A stretch of DNA of 64,000 bases from Mantis religiosa (lineage: Eukaryota; Arthropoda; Insecta; Mantodea; Mantidae). A program made the position numbers and the translations under genes. Shown piece by piece: positions 54,950-64,000 of this stretch. Under the pieces are notes generated by a model. It was not told where the DNA came from, searched no databases, and worked only from the letters and a program-made list of their open reading frames with translations. How positions within the stretch are numbered: the stretch's first letter is position 1; each line of letters begins with the position of its first letter. Location of the stretch: positions 703,501-767,500 of the forward strand of contig JAUKNK010000333.1 in NCBI GenBank assembly GCA_030765055.1, given 5' to 3'.

Positions 54950-57790
54950 CACAAATCACATAGATGTTAATGTTACTTCAGTATTCGCTGTGTTACTGCG
55001 ATGAGATGGACGTTCTTGTAGATGGTGGCGATCAGGATGACTAAATGAACTCACAAATCACATAGATGTTAATGTTACTTCAGTATTCGCTGTGTTTCTG
55101 CCATGAGATGGAGGTTCTTGTAGATGGTGGCGATCAGGATGACTAAATGAACTCACAAATCACATAGATGTTAATGTTACTTCAGTATTCGCTGTGTTAC
55201 TGCGATGAGATGGACGTTCTTGTAGATGGTGGCGATCAGGATGACTAAATGAACTCACAAATCACATAGATGTTAATGTTACTTCAGTATTCGCTGTGTT
55301 ACTGCCATGAGATGGTGGCGATCAGGATGACTAAATGAACTCACAAATCACATAGATGTTAATGTTACTTCAGTATTCGCTGTGTTAGTGCCATGAGATG
55401 GACGTTCTTGCAGATGGTAGCGATCAGGATGACTAAATGAACTCACAAATCACATAGATGTTAATGTTACTTCAGTAGACGCTGTGTTACTGCCATGAGA
55501 TGGACGTTCTTGTAGATGGTGGCGATCAGGATGACTAAATGAACTCACAAATCACATAGATGTTAATGTTACTTCAGTAGACGCTGTGTTACTGCGATGA
55601 GATGGACGTTCTTGCAGATGGTGGCGATCAGGATGACTAAATGAACTCACAAATCACATAGATGTTAATGTTACTTCAGTAGACGCTGTGTTACTGCGAA
55701 GAGATGGACGTTCTTGTAGATGGTGGTGATCAGGATGACTAAATGAACTCACAAATCAAATAGATGTTAATGTTACTTCAGTAGACGCTGTGTTACTGCC
55801 ATGAGATGGACGTTCTTGTAGATGGTGGCGATCAGGATGACTAAATGAACTCACAAATCACATAGATGTTAATGTTACTTCAGTAGACGCTGTGTTGCTG
55901 CCATGAGATGGACGTTCTTGTAGATGTTGGCGATCAGGATGACTAAATGAACTCACAAATCACATAGATGTTAATGTTACTTCAGTAGACGCTGTGTTAC
56001 TGCGATGAGATGGACGTTCTTGCAGATGGTGGCGATCAGGATGACTAAATGAACTCCTAAATCACATAGATGTTAATGTTACTTCAGTATTCGCTGTGTT
56101 ACTGCGATGAGATGGACGTTCTTGTAGATGGTGGCGATCAGGATGACTAAATGAACTCACAAATCACATAGATGTTAATGTTACTTCAGTATTCGCTGTG
56201 TTACTGCGATGAGATGGACGTTCTTGTAGATGGTGGCGATCAGGATGACTAAATGAACTCACAAATCACATAGATGTTAATGTTACTTCAGTATTCGCTG
56301 TGTTACTGCCATGAGATGGACGTTCTTGTAGATGGTGGCGATCAGGATGACTAAATGAACTCACAAATCACATAGATGTTAATGTTACTTCAGTATTCGC
56401 TGTGTTACTGCGATGAGATGGACGTTCTTGTAGATGGTGGCGATCAGGATGACTAAATGAACTCACAAATCACATAGATGTTAATGTTACTTCAGTATTC
56501 GCTGTGTTACTGCCATGAGATGGACGTTCTTGTAGATGGTGGCGATCAGGATGACTAAATGAACTCACAAATCACATACATGTTAATGTTACTTCAGTAT
56601 TCGCTGTGTTACTGCGATGAGATGGACGTTCTTGTAGATGGTGGCGATCAGGATGACTAAATGAACTCACAAATCACATAGATGTTAATGTTACTTCAGT
56701 ATTCGCTGTGTTACTGCCATGAGATGGACGTTCTTGCAGATGGTGGCGATCAGGATTACTAAATGAACTCACAAATCACATAGATGTTAATGTTACTTCA
56801 GTATTCGCTGTGTTACTGCCATGAGATGGACGTTCTTGCAGATGGTGGCGATCAGGATGACTAAATGAACTCACAAATCACATAGATGTTAATGTTACTT
56901 CAGTATTCGCTGTGTTAGTGCCATGAGATGGACGTTCTTGCAGATGGTGGTGATCAGGATGACTAAATGAATTCACAAATCACATAGATGTTAATGTTAC
57001 TTCAGTATTCGCTGTGTTACTGCCATGAGATGGACGTTCTTGCAGATGGTGGCGATCAGGATGACTAAATGAACTCACAAATCACGTAGATGTTAATGTT
57101 ACTTCAGTATTCGCTGTGTTACTGCCATGAGATGGACGTTCTTGCAGATGGTGGCGATCAGGATGACTAAATGAGCTCACAAATCACATAGATGTTAATG
57201 TTACTTCAGTATTCGCTGTGTTACTGCCATGAGATGGACGTTCTTGTAGATGGTGGCGATCAGGATGACTAAATGAACTCACAAATCACATAGATGTTAA
57301 TGTTACTTCAGTAGACGCTGTGTTACTGCCATGAGATGGACGTTCTTGTAGATGGTGGCGATCAGGATGACTAAATGAACTCACAAATCACATAGATGTT
57401 AATGTTACTTCAGTAGACGCTGTGTTACTGCGATGAGATGGACGTTCTTGTAGATGGTGGCGATCAGGATGACTAAATGAACTCACAAATCACATAGATG
57501 TTAATGTTACTTCAGTAGACGCTGTGTTACTGCGATGAGATGGACGTTCTTGCAGATGGTGGCGATCAGGGTGACTAAATGAACTCACAAATCACATAGA
57601 TGTTAATGTTACTTCAGTAGACGCTGTTTTACTGCGATGAGATGGACGTCCTTGCAGATGGTGGCGATCAGGATGACTAAATGAACTCACAAATCACATA
57701 GATGTTAATGTTGCTTCAGTAGACGCTGTGTTACTGCGATGAGATGGACGTTCTTGCAGATGGTGGCGATCAGGATGACTAAATGAACTC
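54950..57790 (+). repeat. 86-bp-monomer module, copy D
   Basis: The markers run in the module's order: the 86-bp unit, GCGAAGAG, CAAATCAAATAG, GAATTCAC (near 56968), GAGCTCAC and GCTGTTTTAC (57627), with the same 2,320-bp distance from deletion to TTTT. It differs from A-C in keeping ATGAG next to the deletion and in lacking the GTTTTCG and AAATGTACTC changes. It therefore looks like the least derived copy. Confidence 0.82.
55234..55319 (+). repeat. 86-bp monomer, copy D (CCATGAG form)
   Basis: The 16-bp deletion between the AGATGG copies is the same, but the base before it is unchanged (CCATGAGATGGTGGC). Copies A-C have CCATAAG. The simplest reading is one deletion event, represented by D, followed by a G to A change in the ancestor of A-C. 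An independent second deletion at the same microhomology is possible, but less likely given the matching flanks. Confidence 0.9.
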
Positions 57791-57829
57791 ACAAATCACA
57801 TAGATGTTAATGTTACTTCAGTAGACGCT

Positions 57830-60800
57830 GTGTTACTGCCATGAGATGGACGTTCTTGTAGATGGTGGCGATCAGGATGACTAAATGAACTCACAAATCA
57901 CATAGATGTTATTGTTACTTCAGTATTCGCTGTGTTACTGCCATGAGATGGACGTTCTTGTAGATGGTGGCGATCAGGATGACTAAATGAACTCACAAAT
58001 CACATAGATGTTAATGTTGCTTCAGTATTCGCTGTGTTACTGCGATGAGTCTGACGTTCTTGTAGATGGTGGCGATCAGGATGACTAAATGAACTCACAA
58101 TTCACATAGATGTTAATGTTACTTCAGTATTCGCTGTGTTACTGCCATGAGATGGACGTTCTTGTAGATGGTGGCGATCAGGATGACTAAATGAACTCAC
58201 AAATCACATAGATGTTAATGTTGCTTCAGTATTCGCTGTGTTACTGCCATGAGATGGACGTCCTTGAGGATGGTGGCGATCAGGATGACTAAATGAACTC
58301 ACAAATCACATAGATGTTAATGTTGCTTTAGTAGACGCTGTGTTACTGCGATGAGATGGACGTTCTTGTAGATGGTGGCGATCAGGATGACTAAATGAAC
58401 TCACAAATCACATAGATGTTAATGTTACTTCAGTAGACGCTGTGTTACTGCCATGAGATGGACGTTCTTGTAGATGGTGGCGATCAGGATGACTAAATGA
58501 ACTCACAAATCACATAGATGTTAATGTTACTTCAGTATTCGCTGTGTTACTGCCATGAGATGGACGTTCTTGTAGATGGTGGCGATCAGGATGAATAATG
58601 AACTCACAAATCACATAGATGTTAATGTTACTTCAGTAGACGCTGTGTTACTGCGATGAGATGGACGTTCTTGTAGATGGTGGCGATCAGGATGACTAAA
58701 TGAACTCACAAATCACATAGATGTTAATGTTACTTCAGTATTCGCTGTGTTACTGCGATGAGATGGACGTTCTTGTAGATGGTGGCGATCAGGATGACTA
58801 AATGAACTCACAAATCACATAGATGTTAATGTTACTTCAGTAGACGCTGTGTTACTGCGATGAGATGGACGTTCTTGCAGATGGTGGCGATCAGGATAAC
58901 TAAATGAACTCACAAATCACATAGATGTTAATGTTACTTCAGTAGACGCTGTGTTACTGCGATGAGATGGACGTTCTTGTAGATGGTGGCGATCAGGATG
59001 ACTAAATGAACTCACAAATCACATAGATGTTAATGTTACTTCAGTATTCGCTGTGTTACTGCGATGAGATGGACGTTCTTGTAGATGGTGGCGATCAGGA
59101 TGACTAAATGAACTCACAAATCACATAGATGTTAATGTTGCTTTAGTAGACGCTGTGTTACTGCGATGAGATGGACGTTCTTGTAGATGGTGGCGATCAG
59201 GATGACTAAATGAACTCACAAATCACATAGATGTTAATGTTACTTCAGTATTCGCTGTGTTACTGCCATGAGATGGACGTTCTTGTAGATGGTGGCGATC
59301 AGGATGACTAAATGAACTCACAAATCACATAGATGTTAATGTTACTTCAGTAGACGCTGTGTTACTGCCATGAGATGGACGTTCTTGCAGATGGTGGCGA
59401 ACAGGATGACTAAATGAACTCACAAATCACATAGATGTTAATGTTGCTTTAGTAGACGCTGTGTTACTGCCATGAGATGGACGTTCTTGCAGATGGTGGC
59501 GATCAGGATGACTAAATGAACTCACAAATCACATAGATGTTAATGTTACTTCAGTAGACGCTGTGTTACTGCCATGAGATGGACGTTCTTGTAGATGGTG
59601 GCGATCAGGATGACTAAATGAACTCACAAATCACATAGATGTTAATGTTGCTTCAGTAGACGCTGTGTTACTGCCATGAGATGGACGTTCTTGCAGATGG
59701 TGGCGATCAGGATGACTAAATGAACTCACAAATCACATAGATGTTAATGTTACTTCAGTATTCGCTGTGTTACTGCGATGAGATGGACGTTCTTGCAGAT
59801 GGTGGCGATCAGGATGACTAAATGAACTCACAAAGCACATAGATGTTAATGTTGCTTCAGTATTCGCTGTGTTCCTGCGATGAGATGGACGTTCTTGTAG
59901 ATGGTGGCGATCAGGATGACTAAATGAACTCACAAATCACATAGATGTTAATGTTGCTTCAGTATTCGCTGTGTTACTGCGATGAGATGGACGTTCTTGT
60001 AGATGGTGGCGATCAGGATTACTAAATGAACTCACAAATCACATAGATGTTAATGTTACTTCAGTAGACGCTGTGTTACTGCGATGAGATGGACGTTCTT
60101 GTAGATGGTGGCGATCAGGATGACTAAATGACCTCACAAATCACATTGATGTTAATGTTGCTTCAGTAGACGCTGTGTTACTGCCATGAGATGGACGTTC
60201 TTGCAGATGGTGGCGATCAGGATGACTAAATGAACTCACAAATCACATAGATGTTAATGTTACTTCAGTATTCGCTGTGTTACTGCGATGAGATGGACGT
60301 TCTTGCAGATGGTGGCGATCAGGATGACTAAATGAACTCACAAATCACATAGATGTTAATGTTACTTCAGTAGACGCTGTGTTACTGCGATGAGATGGAC
60401 GTTCTTGTAGATGGTGGCGATCAGGATGACTAAATGAACTCACAAATCACATAGATGTTAATGTTGCTTCAGTATTCGCTGTGTTACTGCGATGAGATGG
60501 ACGTTCTTGTAGATGGTGGCGATCAGGATGACCAAATAAACTCACAAATCACATAGATGTTAATGTTACTTCAGTAGACGCTGTGTTACTGCGATGAGAT
60601 GGACGTTCTTGTAGATGGTGGCGATCAGGATGACTAAATGAACTCACAAATCACATAGATGTTAATGTTACTTCAGTAGACGCTGTGTTACTGCGATGAG
60701 ATGGACGTTCTTGCAGATGGTGGCGATCAGGATGACTAAATGAACTCACAAATCACATAGATGTTAATGTTACTTCAGTAGACGCTGTTTTACTGCGATG

Positions 60801-63800
60801 AGATGGACGTTCTTGCAGATGGTGGCGATCAGGATGACTAAATGAACTCACAAATCACATAGATGTTAATGTTGCTTCAGTAGACGCTGTGTTACTGCGA
60901 TGAGATGGACGTTCTTGCAGATGGTGGCGATCAGGATGACTAAATGAACTCACAGATCACATAGATGTTAATGTTACTTCAGTATTCGCTGTGTTACTGC
61001 CATGAGATTGACGTTCTTGTAGATGGTGGCGATCAGGATGACTAAATGAACTCACAAATCACATAGATGTTAATGTTACTTCAGTAGACGCTGTGTTACT
61101 GCCATGAGATGGACGTTCTTGTAGATGGTGGCGATCAGGATGACTAAATGAACTCACAAATCACATAGATGTTATTGTTACTTCAGTATTCGCTGTGTTA
61201 CTGCCATGAGATGGACGTTCTTGTAGATGGTGGCGATCAGGATGACTAAATGAACTCACAAATCACATAGATGTTAATGTTGCTTCAGTATTCGCTGTGT
61301 TACTGCGATGAGTCTGACGTTCTTGTAGATGGTGGCGATCAGGATGACTAAATGAACTCACAAATCACATAGATGTTAATGTTACTTCAGTATTCGCTGT
61401 GTTACTGCCATGAGATGGACGTTCTTGTAGATGGTGGCGATCAGGATGACTAAATGAACTCACAAATCACATAGATGTTAATGTTGCTTCAGTATTCGCT
61501 GTGTTACTGCCATGAGATGGACGTTCTTGTAGATGGTGGCGATCAGGATGACTAAATGAACTCACAAATCACATAGATGTTAATGTTGCTTTAGTAGACG
61601 CTGTGTTACTGCGATGAGATGGACGTTCTTGTAGATGGTGGCGATCAGGATGACTAAATGAACTCACAAATCACATAGATGTTAATGTTACTTCAGTAGA
61701 CGCTGTGTTACTGCCATGAGATGGACGTTCTTGTAGATGGTGGCGATCAGGATGACTAAATGAACTCACAAATCACATAGATGTTAATGTTACTTCAGTA
61801 TTCGCTGTGTTACTGCCATGAGATGGACGTTCTTGTAGATGGTGGCGATCAGGATGACTAAATGAACTCACAAATCACATAGATGTTAATGTTACTTCAG
61901 TAGACGCTGTGTTACTGCGATGAGATGGACGTTCTTGTAGATGGTGGCGATCAGGATGACTAAATGAACTCACAAATCACATAGATGTTAATGTTACTTC
62001 AGTATTCGCTGTGTTACTGCGATGAGATGGACGTTCTTGTAGATGGTGGCGATCAGGATGACTAAATGAACTCACAAATCACATAGATGTTAATGTTACT
62101 TCAGTAGACGCTGTGTTACTGCGATGAGATGGACGTTCTTGCAGATGGTGGCGATCAGGATGCCTAAATGAACTCACAAATCACATAGATGTGAATGTTA
62201 CTTCAGTATTCGCTGTGTTACTGCCATGAGATGGACGTTCTTGTAGATGGTGGCGATCAGGATGACTAAATGAACTCACAAATCACATAGATGTTAATGT
62301 TACTTCAGTAGACGCTGTGTTACTGCCATGAGATGGACGTTCTTGTAGATGGTGGCGATCAGGATGACTAAATGAACTCACAAATCACATAGATGTTATT
62401 GTTACTTCAGTATTCGCTGTGTTACTGCCATGAGATGGACGTTCTTGTAGATGGTGGCGATCAGGATAACTAAATGAACTCACAAATCACATAGATGTTA
62501 ATGTTGCTTCAGTATTCGCTGTGTTACTGCGATGAGTCTGACGTTCTTGTAGATGGTGGCGATCAGGATGACTAAATGAACTCACAAATCACATAGATGT
62601 TAATGTTACTTCAGTATTCGCTGTGTTACTGCCATGAGATGGACGTTCTTGTAGATGGTGGCGATCAGGATGACTAAATGAACTCACAAATCACATAGAT
62701 GTTAATGTTGCTTCAGTATTCGCTGTGTTACTGCCATGAGATGGACGTTCTTGTAGATGGTGGCGATCAGGATGACTAAATGAACTCACAAATCACATAG
62801 ATGTTAATGTTGCTTTAGTAGACGCTGTGTTACTGCGATGAGATGGACGTTCTTGTAGATGGTGGCGATCAGGATGACTAAATGAACTCACAAATCACAT
62901 AGATGTTAATGTTACTTCAGTAGACGCTGTGTTACTGCCATGAGATGGACGTTCTTGTAGATGGTGGCGATCAGGATGACTAAATGAACTCACAAATCAC
63001 ATAGATGTTAATGTTACTTCAGTATTCGCTGTGTTACTGCCATGAGATGGACGTTCTTGTAGATGGTGGCGATCAGGATGACTAAATGAACTCACAAATC
63101 ACATAGATGTTAATGTTACTTCAGTAGACGCTGTGTTACTGCGATGAGATGGACGTTCTTGTAGATGGTGGCGATCAGGATGACTAAATGAACTCACAAA
63201 TCACATAGATGTTAATGTTACTTCAGTATTCGCTGTGTTACTGCGATGAGATGGACGTTCTTGTAGATGGTGGCGATCAGGATGACTAAATGAACTCACA
63301 AATCACATAGATGTTAATGTTACTTCAGTAGACGCTGTGTTACTGCGATGAGATGGACGTTCTTGCAGATGGTGGCGATCAGGATGACTAAATGAACTCA
63401 CAAATCACATAGATGTTAATGTTACTTCAGTAGACGCTGTGTTACTGCGATGAGATGGACGTTCTTGTAGATGGTGGCGATCAGGATGACTAAATGAACT
63501 CACAAATCACATAGATGTTAATGTTACTTCAGTAGACGCTGTGTTACTGCCATGAGATGGACGTTCTTGTAGATGGTGGCGATCAGGATGACTAAATGAA
63601 CTCACAAATCACATAGATGTTAATGTTGCTTTAGTAGACGCTGTGTTACTGCGATGAGATGGACGTTCTTGTAGATGGTGGCGATCAGGGTGACTAAATG
63701 AACTCACAAATCACATAGATGTTAATGTTACTTCAGTATTCGCTGTGTTACTGCCATGAGATGGACGTTCTTGTAGATGGTGGCGATCAGGATGACTAAA

Positions 63801-64000
63801 TGAACTCACAAATCACATAGATGTTAATGTTACTTCAGTAGACGCTGTGTTACTGCCATGAGATGGACGTTCTTGCAGATGGTGGCGAACAGGATGACTA
63901 AATGAACTCACAAATCACATAGATGTTAATGTTGCTTTAGTAGACGCTGTGTTACTGCCATGAGATGGACGTTCTTGCAGATGGTGGCGATCAGGATGAC
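57830..64000 (+). repeat. Right-hand domain rich in GTTGCTTCAG units, with 32- and 12-monomer repeats
   Basis: GATGAGTCTGACG, three clustered substitutions in one unit, occurs with its first changed base at 58050, 61313 and 62537. The first interval is 32 monomers less one base (the deletion at 58584-58684), and the second is 12 monomers. GATGTTATTGTTAC precedes each. GGCGAACAGG recurs at 59401 and 63889, 44 monomers apart (32 + 12). About 60970-62190 and 62190-63410 form the 12-monomer (1,224 bp) tandem pair. The block classes seen before 57 kb are largely absent, so this domain has its own recent history. The array continues past the end. Confidence 0.82.
58584..58684 (+). repeat. 101-bp monomer (one-base deletion)
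   Basis: The unit reads GATGAATAATGAAC where the standard is GATGACTAAATGAAC. One base is lost near 58597, together with a C to A change. The sister units near 61.85 and 63.1 kb are full length, so the deletion arose after, or outside, the copied lineage. Confidence 0.88.

Larger units (their letters stand above)
1..64000 (+). repeat. 102-bp satellite DNA array, 628 monomers, fills the window
   Basis: A 102-bp unit beginning GATCAGGATGACTAAATG repeats head to tail from the first base to the last, always in one orientation. Phase counting gives 628 complete units plus 12 bases: 620 of 102 bp, four of 101 bp and four of 86 bp. That sum is exactly 64,000. Units differ mostly by substitutions at a few recurrent sites. 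No unique DNA, transposon insertion, inversion or gene interrupts the array, and both ends lie outside the window. The arrangement is typical of eukaryotic satellite DNA maintained by unequal exchange. Its chromosomal location and family name cannot be read from the sequence. Confidence 0.98.

Noticed and set aside
1..64000. CRISPR array
   Set aside because: The repeated unit is the whole 102 bp with no unique spacers between short repeats, and there are no cas genes.
1..64000. Protein with tandem 34-residue repeats, since 102 is three times 34
   Set aside because: Every frame meets at least one stop per unit under the standard code. No frame is open for more than about two units.
1..64000. 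CENP-B box or telomere-type repeat inside the monomer
   Set aside because: I looked for the CENP-B box pattern (TTCG....A..CGGG) around ATTCGCTGTG and for TTAGGG-like runs, and neither fits. A centromeric role can be neither supported nor excluded.
1..64000. Transposon terminal repeats or insertion sites
   Set aside because: The inverted motifs (ACATAGATGT, and CCATGAGATGG in some units) are 4-bp dyads present in every or most units. No block edge carries target-site duplications or long inverted repeats.
1..64000. 34-bp sub-repeat within the 102-bp unit
   Set aside because: The thirds of the unit do not align with each other. GATG occurs five times at irregular spacing (7, 36, 73, 78 and 94), so there is no regular internal period.
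1..64000. A new biological system hidden in the array
   Set aside because: I read the array for phase breaks and foreign sequence from start to end and found only satellite units. The novelty here is in the repeat's structure and history, not in a gene system.

Overview
The whole 64,000-base window is one uninterrupted tandem satellite array. The unit is 102 bp, every copy lies in the same orientation, and no unique sequence, gene, RNA gene or mobile element could be found in it. Counting by phase from the first base gives 628 complete monomers plus 12 bases of the next: 620 units of 102 bp, four of 101 bp (one-base deletions) and four of 86 bp (the same 16-bp internal deletion). These add up exactly to 64,000, so no other net length change is present. 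Neither array end is in the window.

An array of this size and regularity points to a eukaryotic chromosome, in heterochromatin such as a pericentromeric, subtelomeric or other satellite block. The sequence does not say which organism or which chromosomal site. The first monomer is about 42% G+C, and its CpG count is close to that expected from its base composition. I did not recognise the satellite family, and naming one needs a database search.

Monomers differ at a few recurrent sites, numbered from the GATC that opens the window: 48 (A/G), 52 (C/T), 57-58 (GA/TT), 73 (G/C) and 92 (C/T), plus rarer marker changes. Below, type A means GA at 57-58 and type B means TT. Following rare markers shows nested duplications of whole blocks of monomers. 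By region: 0.3-1.6 kb, a 7-monomer duplication; 2.2-11.5 kb, a 26-monomer (2,652 bp) higher-order repeat in about 3.5 copies, with an inner 10-monomer duplication; 10.35-14.0 kb, a block seen again at 51.2-54.9 kb; 15.4-18.3, 23.8-26.6, 37.4-39.5 and 54.95-57.8 kb, four copies of a module carrying the 86-bp monomer; 17.9-21.4 kb, a 22-monomer repeat; 21.2-25.8 kb, copied at 34.9-39.5 kb; 29.2-35.5 kb, a 30-monomer tandem duplication; 42.0-49.1 kb, a 15-monomer duplication nested in a 32-monomer tandem duplication; 57.8-64 kb, a 32-monomer offset and a 12-monomer tandem duplication.

Nothing supports protein coding. The short minus-strand ORFs are two-monomer read-throughs where a conserved TGA has mutated. 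The main interest is that the array records the order of its own amplification, through unequal exchange or replication-based block copying. Block edges were read by eye and are usually good to within one monomer.
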